DNA of 64,000 nt from Anaeramoeba flamelloides (GCA_027625915.1 JANTQA010000057.1:9548001-9612000); one strand, 5' to 3'; counted from the stretch's first letter, positions 23,551-36,326 are shown. Translations and numbers: made by a program. Notes: generated from the sequence alone by a model not told the origin.

Positions 23551-24458
23551 ATTTTTAGAAATTAGTTTAAATTATAAATTTACAAATAGAGTAACTTTAA
23601 AAAGCTCATATTATTATAAATATTAAAAAAAGATTATATCTTTTCTTTTGAAAATTATAAATATATTTTCTGGATTGATAATTTTTTCAATTATTTGGAT
23701 AGTGTGAATTAACAAATGGCCAAATATACTTGTTTTTATTTATAAATTTCATATAGAATTGTGAATGATTATAAAACTTCAATTATTAATCAAAAAAAAA
23801 TGATTAAAATTTATTTTTACAAAATTTGGATTTCAATTTTACGAATATAAATTTTAAAATATCACATTCATCCTATCTTTAAAGAAATAATAATAAATAC
23901 AAAGAAGGAAATCAAAATAAGATAAAAAGGTGATTCTCAGACAATTAAAAGAGATCTGTTTTGTTGAATCCACTTGATAAAGATATATTCTGTTTATTCT
24001 GATTGTTTTATAGTTTTTATGTAAAAATATAACTTATAAGCATTGCTTGAGTTACAAAAAACAATTTAATAATCAATAATAATTTATTTTTTAATTTTCA
24101 AAAAATCCTTAATGTATAAAAAAAATAACTCTTTTTGTTTAACGTTATATGTAAATACCAAGCAGAATTAATATTTTGTGAAAACAAATTTTCAAAAGAA
24201 TACATGAAAATTAGATTTAAATAGGAAATCCTTTTCTGAAAATAAAAAAAAAAAATTGACAAAAATGTTTCAAAATCAAACAATATTAATTCGAAAAAAA
24301 TTCTTTCCAATAAGGGTAACAATCTTCGATTCAGAAGCAATTACACCGAATTAATCAATCGATAACACATTAATTAAAACAAACCCGCTAATAATTCTTA
24401 ATGAAATGTGCAAAAAAGTACAATTAGTAGAAATTTAAAAATATTAGTTGTACAATCC

Positions 24459-24485
24459 ATATATATATATATATATATATATATA
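24459..24485. repeat. (AT)n tract followed by an element end
   Basis: Uninterrupted AT dinucleotides, then AAGCTATTTCCAA, the left end of the element known from 46079. Other long (AT)n tracts lie at 15455-15476, 33782-33814, 34280-34306 and 51239-51262. Confidence 0.85.
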
Positions 24486-24889
24486 AGCTATTTCCAATAA
24501 TATAGGGCATTTTTTATTTCAATAATTATTTCTTAATATTAATTCAATTATACAAAATGTACAACAATAATATGTTTTTTAACATATCATACTTAATTTC
24601 TTGTATTTTGAAGTTTTATTAATGGAGACTAAATATTTTTTTTTGAATTAAAATTATTTTGCAAAATTTTTAATTTTGAAAAAATAATAGAGTCAAATTT
24701 CTCATTTCATTATTTTTTTGAATTCTTCATTTTTTTCATTTTTACTTTTTTATTATTATTGTCCAAAATTTAACAAAGTTCAGAAGAGATGTGATAAGAA
24801 ATCAACCAAAAATTCTCAAAATTGAAATCATTTTTTCTTATTTTTACTTTTAATTTTTTTAACACCTAATTAGTTTGTAAATTTTTTTT

Positions 24890-25235
24890 TTATTGCAAGA
24901 TCTCAAGTCACTTGGTAAAAACATATTACTCTAATTTTATTGATAAAGTAAAAATGATTGTCGAGAAATCAAATTGATTTCTATTGGAATTTTATTTTGA
25001 TCATCAATAGAAGATCAAAATGAACATTGTTGTTTTTCTCAATAGTGTCCCTTAGAATTAAGGTTTTTTCTATTTTTAAGAAAATCGATTACTTTATTAG
25101 TTTTATTCCATGTTAATATCAACTATTCTTTGATGCTTATTATTCTACTTATTTCTTATTTAATCTTGAAATGGTCATTTATAAAAAATATTGGATATTT
25201 GAAAAAAATGTTTTTTTTTTGGATAACCTTTGACT
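24890..25235 (-). mobile_element. Reverse-oriented copy of the CAGTCAAAGG element, ending beside ALG6
   Basis: CCTTTGACTG at 25226-25235 is the outer end. The interior (minus strand) has CTATTGAGAAAAACAACAAT and GATTTTCTTAAAAATAG, as in the copy at 2280-2961. The distal end near 24890 is not sharply defined. Confidence 0.6.
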
Positions 25236-25244
25236 GAAACAAAG

Positions 25245-25250
25245 TTTATT
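25245..25250 (-). terminator. Likely polyadenylation signal of ALG6
   Basis: AATAAA on the minus strand about 40 nt past the ALG6 stop. A dispersed repeat with CAGTCAAAGG ends begins about ten bases further on, so the transcript end lies at or in the element. Confidence 0.4.
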
Positions 25251-25289
25251 TATTATAAAAATGAATTTCAAACATTTTATAATATTTCT

Positions 25290-26891
25290 TTATTTTAATT
25301 TTTTAAAATAGTCTGTATTTTGTGATCCCTCATTATTTTTTATTAAATTTGAGGAAATTGTGAATTGTTTATAAGAAAAAAATATATAAGCCAATCCAAA
25401 ATTCAAGCCGATAATTGAATGGAATATCAGCTCCCCAATATCCGGATAATTGGGTGTTATTTGAATATAAATCAAACCATGTGCCAAAATAATTATTAAA
25501 GAATTAACTAATAATAATTTTTTTGTTAAATTGGTTATTTTAATTTGGTTCCAAGCTATTAACCAATAAGCTGTAGCGAATATCCCCACTGTGGATATAT
25601 AGGCAAGTTCCGAATGCTCTCTTTGTATAAGGGGGAACAAACTAAATGCTGAGGTAAGGATAAACCAAAAGGAATAAATGGATAACTCTTTGTCTTGGAT
25701 AAATAATGTTGCAATCATTGCAGGGATCAAGATTGATTTTTCGTGTACTTGGAAACTAAACAAAAAAAATGCCAACGAGGTGTTAAGTAAAGCAAATTTA
25801 AATCTTAGTTGCCCGCCGTGTCTTGCCAGATTATAATTTGAAGGTGCTGAAAATAAAAGAGTCGCAAACAATGAAAACAATTTGGTAATTTGGATCGAAA
25901 AGTCATTGCGGAAATCGATGATTGGGGATATTAAACACCAAAAGTTGGCCAACTTGTCTTCATAAATTAACCTTTCAAATGGAAAAATTCGATTGATCAC
26001 TTGCTTCAACGAATCGGCAGAAGTCAGTAACCAAGGTAGAAATGTAATGGAAATGCAGCAAATCGAGATGAAAGGGAAGCTGAGAAATAAAACACGATAT
26101 TTCTTTTTTTTAATTAGTTGGGTAAGGTAATAAATGGCAAAGGGGATTGCATAATAGAGATTCATTTGTTTGTAGAAGCAACCCAAATAAAAACACACTA
26201 GACTGAAAGACCATTTATCTTGGCAAGCAAGATAATATGCAAAAATTATCAACGATAAACCAATCGAATTATATTGAAAATGGACATGATCTATTAATAA
26301 TAGTGCAGGTTGTAGCAGCATTAAATTCCAAATTAAGATGTTTTTTTGCTTGTTTTTATGCAACTTGTTTTTTTCTTTTTCTTTTTCTTTTTCGTTTTTT
26401 TTTCCCTTTTTTTTTTGATTAACATCCTCTTGGAAATTATCGTTTTCAGTTGAATGAGTAAAATCAATTTTGGTCACTAAATATAACGAAGGAAATAACA
26501 GCAACAGATCAGATACTATTACACTCGCCCTCATAACCATCTTTGTAAACTCTGTTTCATAGCCTCTTGAGGTGTACAGCCTCATGAAATCCCCGTCATC
26601 CACAATTGAAAAGATCTTTCCCATAATAAAGGAGTGGTACGCAGTAAGTGGTGGATAATCAAGCCCCCAATAAAGGAGATCATTTGAAGTGCTGTTTTGA
26701 TACCACTCACTCACTGGTAAGTTTGATGTTATCTCCATCCAATGGCGCTGTGCTTCGTAATCGCCATAGAGCGGTGGGCTGGATTCCCCAGAATATGGAT
26801 TTGTTCCAAGGCAAATTCGAAGTGTAATCCCAACAAGTATACTAATTATGACACCTAAATACCTTTTTGGTGGCTTTAATTTTTCAGTCAT
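25290..26891 (-). CDS. ALG6: Dolichyl-P-glucose:Man9GlcNAc2-PP-dolichol alpha-1,3-glucosyltransferase (Alg6)
   Basis: Single-exon gene of 533 codons starting at ATG 26891, close to the length of yeast and human Alg6. It is a multi-pass ER membrane enzyme of family GT57 that adds the first glucose to the lipid-linked oligosaccharide for N-glycosylation. The first luminal loop carries GDYEAQRHW (residues 43-51); the Asp is the position reported as the catalytic base in yeast Alg6. It is followed by YWGLDYPPLTAYHS (74-87) and TSRGYET (107-113), which match Alg6 rather than Alg8. DHVHFQYNS lies just after a Lys/Glu insert (158-184) in what should be a cytosolic loop. Many hydrophobic helices fill the C-terminal half. 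An AATAAA lies about 40 nt past the stop (25245-25250, minus strand), only about ten bases from the end of a repeat element at 25235. Confidence 0.95.
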   Translation of the reverse strand: MTEKLKPPKRYLGVIISILVGITLRICLGTNPYSGESSPPLYGDYEAQRHWMEITSNLPVSEWYQNSTSNDLLYWGLDYPPLTAYHSFIMGKIFSIVDDGDFMRLYTSRGYETEFTKMVMRASVIVSDLLLLFPSLYLVTKIDFTHSTENDNFQEDVNQKKKGKKNEKEKEKEKNKLHKNKQKNILIWNLMLLQPALLLIDHVHFQYNSIGLSLIIFAYYLACQDKWSFSLVCFYLGCFYKQMNLYYAIPFAIYYLTQLIKKKKYRVLFLSFPFISICCISITFLPWLLTSADSLKQVINRIFPFERLIYEDKLANFWCLISPIIDFRNDFSIQITKLFSLFATLLFSAPSNYNLARHGGQLRFKFALLNTSLAFFLFSFQVHEKSILIPAMIATLFIQDKELSIYSFWFILTSAFSLFPLIQREHSELAYISTVGIFATAYWLIAWNQIKITNLTKKLLLVNSLIIILAHGLIYIQITPNYPDIGELIFHSIIGLNFGLAYIFFSYKQFTISSNLIKNNEGSQNTDYFKKLK

Positions 26892-28462
26892 TTGTTTTCA
26901 GGTATAAACGACAATCTGCAATTTTTACTTTTTGTGGATTGGGAAAAAATGAGGATTTACAATTATTTTTATTTGGAATTGGAAGACCAACTAGATCTTC
27001 CAAATTTTCGATCTACTTTAAAAAAGTCATTATTTGAGGAGATTTACAAAGAATTTTTTCTCTTAAGGTAGCATGTAAATTTTACATGCTTTGCAAATTT
27101 AGAATTTGAGAATCTTACTGCAAAAGGAAATGTTATGTTTCTAAAGATATTGAAACTTATAAAACTAAATATCATTTGTTACTCTGTTTTCGAAAAGAAA
27201 ACAGACCCAAGCTATATAAGTGTTGAATTTAATATTATTTTAATTTTATGAATATTTTTTTTAAATTACCTATGTTTGAAATTCAAATATGATAAAATTT
27301 CAGTTGATTATTAGATCCTCAATGTTGAAACTTTGGTTTTATATTAGGTTCTTAGTTCATCCTATATCTCTCAACATGTCTAAGAAAAAAGGGCAACTCG
27401 AATAATGTGAAGAATCGCAACTTGAATCTATTTCTTTGGAAACTCTATAAAATAAGAAAAGTTAGAAGTAAATTTGTTTTTTTTTTCCTTTATTATTCAA
27501 ATAACAGTACCTTTATAGGTTAAATTTAATTATATTTTGATTGGGTAATTGTTTGAGTTACATTGCTTGGTATTTTGAAAGGGGGTAAATTGATTAAATT
27601 GGTGTGAAAAAGTGTGAGTATTAAATGAGCATTTACTTTTTTAAATTAAATAAAAAAAAAAAAAAGGATAATCTTAACAAATAAACAGGCTGAATTCTGA
27701 ATTGAAAAAAACTTTGAATCGTAGTAAATTTCAGATGATTTTTATCATTATTATTTTCATAAATTGAAAAGGGTCAAACAAATGATTATCATAAATTCAA
27801 TTTCGCTCATTCCTCTTATTATTTATTTTTAGGTGCATCTTTTTTTCCAATTTTATTTTCCAAATTAGTTTTCTATATAAGTTTTTGAAATAAAAGTAGA
27901 CAGTTTTAAAGATTTAAAGAAAGGAATTGATCCATTAACTTTTAACAAAAAAATATTGTTAATGAATCTAATAACCTTTCAAAATTATTTTTGTTTTTAC
28001 TCTTTGATAGAAAAAAATTGTTTTAAAATCGATCATAGTAATATATTATATTAAAATTTATGAAAAGGATTTAAAAAAAAGATATTTGGGTTCTTTTCCT
28101 AACTACATTTATTTATAAGGGGGGAAATTGATTATAAAGAAATTGATATGTGTTGTTATTTGCTAATAATGGAATGCTAAAAGACAAAAGTATTGATTAT
28201 TTGAAAATAAAAAATAAAGACTACAAATAATATTATGATCTATTATATTTTTAGTCATATTTGGACTATGATTTTTTATGTGATTTTGCTGGCCTAAATA
28301 TTTTTTTTTTTCAATATTAGATTGTTTTTAAGAACTCTATATTATAAAGATTAAAATGGTTGTGTTTTTTAACGTTTTTATTGCTTTCACTTTGAATCTA
28401 GAAACTGAAAATTGATATGTGGTTTAAATTCTTTTATAAATAATTCATAAAACAGATAGATT

Positions 28463-28655
28463 AGAACCAGTTCAAATTTTATGACAAAAACTTTCAATCA
28501 AAATTTAAGGCAAATAAAATCTAAATTAAGGCAAAAAATTCAAATTTTGGTAAAATAATTTGTGGAAAAAAATTCCAAATTTTGTGCCCTAATTCTAGAC
28601 TTTTTCTTGACTTAAGTTTCTGTAAAACTTTGTTCATTAAATTTAAAATTGAAGG
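28463..28655. mobile_element. Degraded copy of the CAGTCAGTTCCAC MITE
   Basis: CAAAAACTTTCAATCAAAAT then TTAAGGCAAATAAAATC on the left and TTTTGTGCCCTAATTCTAGA on the right match the family. The ends are worn. It lies about 245 bp before an intact copy. Confidence 0.6.
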
Positions 28656-28899
28656 TGAATATCTTTTCCAATATACTGTTAATTGTAAAATAAAAGGATC
28701 AAAATTTTCATTCAGCTTTCCCATAAAAAAAAACATATCGTCAAATTAAAATAAAAAATTAAAGTCCCCAATTTTCAAAGTGAAATTAATAAGAAATTTA
28801 AGCTGGTTTTAAGATTTAAAAATACCAGATGTTGTAATAGTTTTAACATCTTTGTTTGAACACTAAATAAAAAGTTTGGTCCATTTATTTTGTAACAAA

Positions 28900-29102
28900 T
28901 ACAGTCAGTTCCACTTTTAAGACACAAACTTTCAACAAAATTTAAGGTACAAGAAAAATCTCAAATTAAGGCACAACATTCAGATTCTAGTAAAATAATA
29001 TACGTAAAAATTAAAATTCCAAATTTTGTGCCTTAATTTTAGATTTTATTGTGCTTTAAATTTTGTTTGAAAGTTTGTGTCTTAAATTTGAAACTGACTG
29101 TA
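28900..29102. mobile_element. Copy of the CAGTCAGTTCCAC MITE with TA duplication
   Basis: TA-CAGTCAGTTCCACTTTTA at the left and AAACTGACTG-TA at the right. The inverted arms extend about 50 bp and the interior is shared with the 22.0-kb copy. Confidence 0.85.
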
Positions 29103-30456
29103 GTATTAAAGATTATGAGTAAACTCTATAATTTTACACAGTTCTTTTGAATTCTAAAAAAGTTATGGCAAATAAGAGGAATTCATCACTTCCCACTTAA
29201 ATCAATAAAAAAAAATTGATTTTTTGGTTCAAAAAAAAAAATGATCTTAATCTTTTATTAATTAAAATTGTGGTGAATTCCATTCTATTCTAAACACTTT
29301 TGAGTCTTTTAACCAATTTCTCTGAAGTTTGAAAATAAGACAGAATTTGAAACAAAAATTTAGATCTTCTCCCCATTTTGATCTATTTTCCAGCTCATTT
29401 TTAAACCAATTTAACTAAACTACCAAATGAAAAAAATTAGAATAGAAGCATTACTAACAATGAGCCCGAGTGTTAAATTTTAGCCTATAAAGTCCTTTTC
29501 TCTTAAATTACTTTTTTTCCTGTTGTTTTTTTACTTTTTTTGGAATCAAAGTCATTCAAACAAACAGCAGAAAAATTTTTCATTTTCTCCTTCTTCGGTC
29601 TAACTGAATAAAAATTTCTGAGATTTAATACCCTCGAGCCCCTGACTAAAATACACTCAAGAGTAAATTCCTATTACAAACATAAATTTATGTTTCTGTT
29701 TATTAGAATTTTTCTTTGTCTAAAAATAATACGAACAAATCTTTAACTTTCAAAGGAAATATTGAAAAGTGTACTGCCCAAATTGTTGACTTAACTCATT
29801 GGAGTGGTTAGTTTGAACTAATTTTGAAATTTGAACTTGTCTTTCTTCATTTTTCTAAGGTGTTCTTTTTTAATTTACCAAAAAGCTCAAAAAAATTTAG
29901 TTCCTTAGATTTCACAATTCATATCACTTTAAGGAAAAATACAACAGTTGTTAATTTTAGTTCACCTTTTGAATTCTTTGCTTCACATAATTTTCGGAAA
30001 AATTAATGAGAAAAACAACATTCAATATTTGGAAATCTGTAAATCAGTTCGACAAAATTACACAAAACCCCAGGAAAACATCGCTGTTCTCTTTTCAATT
30101 TGGTCTTTCAATGAACCTGCTTTGAATATTTTATTTGTTCCAAAGTTTTTTTTACTCTTTCCTCAAAAACCAAAATTAAAGACTTTCCAGAAATTATGAA
30201 TGTTTTCAACAGCTTTTGTTTTTTTCCAAATGTTTTTTTTCGAAAATGTTTTTATTTTTTACTTTTTACTTTCCAAAAAAAATTTCTTTTTCTTTGTTTA
30301 TTTTTATATTTTTTTTTTCTTTTTATTTTTGTTTTCTTTTATTTTTTTTTTTCGAAAAAAACCAATTTAGATTTAGAATTGTTTATTTGTTTATCTTTAA
30401 ATTACAACACTTTTAATATTTTTTTTTTTTTTTACCTTGACTTAATCTGAAATCAA

Positions 30457-32248
30457 ATGCAACACCACAAACAAAACGAATTTGAAACTTCTCAACTTTA
30501 CGAACAATTGCTTCTTGGTATTGATCACAAAATGTCTTCGTGGACTCAAGAAGAAGTAAATTTTTTTCCAAAGTTACACAACCCAAACACAATTCTTTTT
30601 TAAAAATTAATTCTTTTAATATTTTTTTTATCTCAAAAAAAGGATGAGAAATTAATGAGAATGATAAACTCGCATCAAGATGATTGGGAAAAGTGTTCGA
30701 AATCTTTTCACCAAAGAGACTCTTTCCAGTGCTTTCGAAGATACATTCTGGTAATTTTTTTTTTCTTTTTCCTTTTTCCTTGTTCCCCCAACTTTTCTTC
30801 TCAAACTTATTTTTTTTTTAAATTTTTTTTTTATATTTTTGTCAATCTAACAATAGCTAAGAAAGAAAAACACAAAAGGATCTTGGACTAAAATTGTAAT
30901 TTTTTTTCTTTTCTGGTTTTCTTTTAAATTCAACTTTTTTCTAAAATTTTTTTTTTTTTATTCACATTTTGTTTGCCAAATTACTTTTTTAATTTATAGG
31001 AGGACCATTTTTTAAGAAAATATGTTGATTTACTAGGAAACGATAAGTGGAATCAAATAGGAACTTTGGTACCCGGTCGAATTTCGAAACAATGTCGAGA
31101 AAGGTATTTTTTCGATTTTTTTTTTTTATTTTTATATTTATTTTTCATAATTTTTTTGTTCTACTTATTTTTTTTTTTACTATTCCAAAAAAAAAATCAC
31201 AAATTACAGATGGAACAACCAACTGAACCCAAAAATCAAAACGTGCCGATTCTCACAAGAAGAAAGAATGTTATTAATTTCCTTACAAAAACAGTTTGGG
31301 AACAAATGGACAAAAATTTCGACTTACTTCCAAGGTCGAACTGGAAACCAACTGAAGAACTTTTGGCACTCAAATATTAGCAGTGAAAATCGACTTAAAC
31401 GATCCTTGAAGCAGAATGAAAAAATGATTCAAGAAAAAAAGAAAATGCAAAAAAGGCAAGAATCACTCCCAACTAAAAGCAAAAGAAGAAGAAAAAACAA
31501 CAGAAAAAAAATTATTGTTGTTAGAAGAAGGAATAACCAAAAAAGGAAAACAGCGGATCTTGGAGAATTCCAAAATACAAACCAAACTGTAAATTTTTCT
31601 TTTTCCAAAATCCAACCCGAGCTAACCATTGGAATAAAGCCAAAAATTGGAAATGAAGATCAAAGGCCTGGAAATAAAGAAACATGCCACCCAATTTTAA
31701 ATTTTAGCCCACTCAAACTAATTGAAACAATAAATAACTTTAACGTGATCATCCCCGAACAAAAAACAATCCAAAGAAAACGATCATACGATCAAACAAG
31801 TTTCAAACCTGAGAACACAGCTACTTACCAAAAGAACACAAACGAGAACGGAAACTTGAACGAGAAGGAGAACGAGAACAAGAACAAAAACAAGAATAAG
31901 AATGAGAAAGATTTTTTCTCTCAAACACTTCTTAAAAGCAGCGAAACAACAACAATTCCCACATCGCCAAAAGAAAAAAAATATGAATTCTTTCAAATCA
32001 ATGAAATAGCATCTGAAGACGACTCTTGCCAAGACAACAATTTCACATTTTTAAAGAAGGAACCTTTCTCAACAAATTTTAACACTAACCCAAACTTTAA
32101 CAGCTTTGAATCTTTTGATAGCCAAGATTTTTCAGATATCCGAAACACCCAATACAACTTTTATGACTCAGATTTTATAGACCTATCTTTTAACTCTCAA
32201 ACAGAAACTTATTCAGGAAACTCCTTTCTTGATAATTTTCAACTCTAA
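30457..32248 (+). CDS. Three-repeat Myb (R1R2R3) DNA-binding protein, four exons
   Basis: Exons are 30457-30555, 30643-30750, 31000-31103 and 31210-32248; joined they give 449 residues. Introns of 87, 249 and 106 nt begin GTAA or GTAT and end AG. Repeat 1 (residues 29-69) runs WTQEEDEKLMRMI to FQCFRRYIL. Repeat 2 (about 70-111) has EDHFLRKYV, DKWNQIGTLVPGRISKQC and RERWNNQLNP. Repeat 3 (about 116-160) has FSQEERMLLISLQKQFG, NKWTKISTYFQGRTGNQ and LKNFWHS. Spaced aromatic residues and the recognition-helix patterns are typical of c-Myb-like nuclear transcription factors. After the repeats come basic clusters that could act as nuclear localisation signals, then Asn/Lys/Glu-rich sequence, then an acidic, Ser/Phe-rich tail that could activate transcription. 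Target genes cannot be inferred. Confidence 0.92.
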
Positions 32249-33119
32249 TTCATCAATTATCTTTCATATTTTGATATCATTCGTGGATCGTATAACAATT
32301 CTTGTAATATGTAATTTATTTATTATTTATTTCTTGTTTTTTCTTGTTTTTGTTTTTTTTTTTTTTTTTCTTTATTTTATTTTATTTTATTTCTTTCCAC
32401 TTTTTTTATTTTTATTTTTTAAATTTTTTTTCTCAATAGAACCTTATGAAAAATTTTTTTTTTTTTTTTCATAAAATATTTATGTGATAAATTAGAATTT
32501 CTCTTTTCTTTTTTTTATCTTTGCTGATCATTTTTGATTAAAATTTCTCAGAAATGAAAACAAAGATAATTTCTTTCTTATTTTTTTTTTTTTTACCTTT
32601 ATCACATTTTTTAAATTTTTTATTTTGTTTTATCTGTTTTATCTTGTTTTTTCCTGTTTATTTTGTTTATCCCCCACCCAAAAAAAAAAAAAAAATACAA
32701 ATAAATTTTTAACTACATTTTTTTTTTTAATTTTAATTTATTGCTTTTTAAAATTGTTTTTCAATAAAAAGTCAAAATGTTTAATTCACACCACATTACC
32801 TCACAGATATATATATAATTTTTAAAATTATTTAAATTCACAGAGTAATTCATGTATTACTGGAAAAGGCAAAATAAATAGAAACACACCAATTCTTATT
32901 TAAAAAAAGAATTTAAAATTGAAAATATGATAATTTCAGTAAATAAAAAACAATTTAATTTTAAAAAACAATTAAAAAAAATTATCTCTTCCTTATTTTA
33001 TAAAAATTAATAAATTTAATCAAAGAATAAATAATAAAACCAATTGGAATTCAAAAGATTCAATTGAACCAACAATTGAAATATTTTGCATATATATATA
33101 TATAATGAGTTGTTGGATT

Positions 33120-33345
33120 CTACTAGTTAGAAGTGTTGTTAGGTGTCCAAAATTTAAAAGAATAGGGTTTAATTAAAGATTTTTCTCTATTCTTTTGAAT
33201 TTCCAAAAAGCCCCGTTAGGTTTTTTTTTAATTTGAGAAATTAAAAGAAAATTCAAGAAATTTTCTTTTTTTTTCTTAAATTTAAAAAAAACCTTGGCAC
33301 TCTATGGCACTCTACAGCACTTTGCCAAACCCCACAAAAAGATAT
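33120..33345. repeat. Related composite palindromic repeat
   Basis: TTTAAAAGAATAGGG and TCTATTCTTTTGAATTTCC form a hairpin; then two AATTTGAGAAATTAAAAG-type arms and CACTCTATGGCACTCTACAG. Same modules as 11.6 and 60.2 kb. Confidence 0.5.
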
Positions 33346-33779
33346 AATACCCCGATTAAATATTTCATAATAATACAAAATCAAAAATATTTATTTAAAA
33401 CCCAAATATAAACATGTTATCCTTGAAGCAAAACAATTTTAAAATTCAGGAAATTCATTGACTGCTTAAATAGATCTTACTATGTAATCAATAAAATAAC
33501 AAATAAATTTTGTCATAAAAGTTTAAAATATGAATAGAGAAACCTATCAAAAATATTGATCATTTTTTATGGTTTTGAACTTACTATTGAAAAAGATAGA
33601 TTAATTTTTCAAAAAAAAATAAATTGAAAGAAATAAATCTTAATGTCTAAAATTTGAAAATAAGATAGTTTGGAATTATTTTCATTAATTAATAATCGTG
33701 AAATCTATGATTTTACACTTAAATTTCAAAAAGGGAATTTAAGTATAGATGCAACTTAGAGTGTAAAGTACACTTCTTC

Positions 33780-33781
<2 letters not shown>

Positions 33782-33814
<33 letters not shown>
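33782..33814. repeat. (AT)n tract
   Basis: Pure AT dinucleotide run followed by ATAAACACCCTTTCCAATAA, which loosely resembles the CTATTTCCAA element end seen after the 24.5-kb tract. Confidence 0.85.
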
Positions 33815-33822
<8 letters not shown>

Positions 33823-34499
33823 ACACCCTTTCCAATAAAAGGACACCCCTCTCAATCATCAATACCATTGAATTGATAGTTCATAAGATAATTACTTATT
33901 GATGATTTTCATTTTAATTATTCATTTTTTCATTTTTTGTTTGTCAATTTTTGGAAACTGAGCATTTGGAAAATGAAAAAAAACAAGATAAGAAGAAAAC
34001 AATTTGGAAATAATCTGCCAATATAAAAACGGAAACACTTTTATTTTGATTTCGAAAGAGTTAGATATAGGAATCAAGAAAGGCCATTATTATATTGATA
34101 TCTGGAACAAAGAAAAGAGAAAATAAATTGAAAAAAACAATTATAACAAAATACCTGTACGAATTGTAGCTATATCTTTAAAATGGGACTTTAAAGAACA
34201 AAAATTTGACATTTTAAGAGTTATTAATAACTTGTAAAGAACCCTTTCCCAATTCACCGGATTCAAAGGTTTTTATCGAATATATATATATATATATATA
34301 TATATAACTAAACAATTAACAAAACGAGATTTCCCATTTCAAATAAAAGTGTACACCAATTTTTAAAATATTTTTATTTTAATTTTTATTATTTAGTTGA
34401 AATGAGTTTTAAACCCAAATTCGAGTTTTTATTCTTTAAAGAGTTTATTATATTTTAGAATGATACTACAATTAATTTATTTCAATTATCAACACTTCT

Positions 34500-34997
34500 T
34501 GAAAATTTCTGTACCTTTTATTTGAAAAAGAGTTTATATACCCGAGAAAATTGATACACATTGGAGAAAAACTCTCAAATCGATAGATTTTCTTAAAAAT
34601 CGAAAAACTCGAATTCTGAGGTATAAAAAGACACATAAATTAAAATTAAAATTATTTTGATGCCCAATTAAATATCAAATAGAAAAAAACTAAAATCAAA
34701 ATACCACCCTCTAATACCCATTTCTTCGTTTCAATAAAATTGTAATAACAGGATTTACCAAGTAACTATTAGTTTTGCCTTTAAAAAAATTCTAAAATGA
34801 ATTAAGTCAAAAAAATATCCAAGAGAGAAATAAGAAAAAAAAAAAAAAATGTTACAAAAAAAAAAAAAACTTTGATCAAATTAGAAAGAATGATTGTCAT
34901 CAAAAAATTGAAAATTTATTATTTTGAGTAAAATACTGGATAAAACTCATCGAATATATTCGATTTATTCAATAAAACTGTTACCCTTAACTGAAAA
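34500..34997 (+). mobile_element. Third, divergent copy of the CAGTCAAAGG element
   Basis: ATCGATAGATTTTCTTAAAA and GGATTTACCAAGTAACTATT match the copy at 2280-2961 in order, and the right end reads CCCTTAACTG. The left end is unclear. Confidence 0.5.
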
Positions 34998-36326
34998 AAA
35001 AATAATTTTTATTTTTTATTGATATTTTTTAAATTTTCTCGATAAATTTCCAAATAAAATTCTTGTTCTAAATTAATTTTCAAATACGAATTATTTTTTG
35101 AAATAAATCCTCAATGTTTTTGAATTCAATCAAAAAGATCAATTTCAACAATTTAATTATTTATATGTTTTTATTTAATGTTTTCATTTTTTATAAATCT
35201 TGAAATAAAATAATCGACATACTCATATTTTTATTGTGACACTTTCAAATGATTGTTATTATTATTTTTTTTTATAGAAAAAAAAAGATTCTTTTATATG
35301 GAAAAATTTAAAAAAAAAAATTAAATATTGATTTTTTTTTTTAATATTTATTAGGTTAACAATAAGTTTTTTTTTTTATTATGTTGAAATTCAAAATATT
35401 TTCCAATATTGTTAAAGCCAAAAATTTGAATTGAAAACAAGAAAGATGACATTGAAAAAAAAAAAATAAAAATATGGCAACATAAACAAAAGTCCATTAT
35501 AATAGTTTGTTAAATAAAATGAAAAAAAAAAAAAAAAAAAACTATCCTAAAATGATTTTAAAAATCAAAACTATTGTCTGGGAGGATGTTAGGTATACTA
35601 TTGAACAAAGTAAAAACTTTTTTTTTTTTTATAAATGTTAAAATTAACAATACCAGATGAACTCATTATTATTATCATTTTTATATTCAATACTATCTGT
35701 TTTATCTCCGAATCAACCTTTTAAAAAACAACATCAGTGCCAAAATTTGATTCATATGAAAATTCAAGGTCAACCCGAAAGACTGTACTCTTCCACTTTG
35801 GATTAAAAAAGTAAATGTTTTGGGGTTTTTATTTAAAATGTGTTATTTTTTTATTTTTTTTTATAGAAAATTTCAATATTAATGAGAAGATAAAAAGATA
35901 CTATTAACCAGAAAAATGCATTAAAAGGCTAGATTCATCATCATAACCATGGCCATATATATATGAAAATTAGAATGATATTTCATTCAACAAATATAGT
36001 TTTGGTAATTTTTAGATCAGACTCAAATTTTGATTTTTTGTATTTTTAAGTAAAGAGCCAACCTTTTAAAATTGTAAAAAATGTTGTTATTTTATTTTTT
36101 CTTTTCAAAAAAATCTTTTATAAAATAATCAAAAGCCGAAAGAAAGTAAAAAAAATAAAATAAAAAGAATATAGAAAATAAAAATAAAAAATAAATAAAT
36201 ATAAATCAAATATATACCGTACTAATCTATAAAAGTGGGACATAATTAAAGTGAGGTATATAATAAAGACCGATAAATAAAATAAAAATAATAATAAAAA
36301 AAACCAAACTAAAGAAAAATGTTTTT

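Larger units (their letters stand above)
22232..24889. other. Intergenic, repeats only
   Basis: A reverse repeat copy (23.2 kb) and the (AT)n tract with an element end (24.46 kb). No coding signal. Confidence 0.55.
26892..30456. other. Intergenic between ALG6 and Myb
   Basis: The two genes are divergent, so both promoters lie here. Two MITE copies (28.5, 28.9 kb). 29440-30200 is somewhat less AT-rich; its frames lack features I could support. Confidence 0.55.
32249..36326. other. Intergenic, repeats only
   Basis: 3' ends of Myb (plus) and the 903-residue gene (minus) converge here. Holds the 33.1-kb palindromic repeat, two (AT)n tracts, the 34.5-kb element and, at 35650-35790, the right arm of a fold-back element like 14142-14548. 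Confidence 0.55.

Noticed and set aside
29462-29665. Weak inverted repeat around GAGCCCGAGTGTTAAATTTTAG and CTAAAATACACTC
   Set aside because: Arms match only over short blocks and no second copy or target duplication was seen.
29824-30450. Plus frames before the Myb gene and a minus reading at about 30.1 kb
   Set aside because: Phe/Leu-rich, without domains or good splice links; more likely promoter and 5' UTR of Myb.
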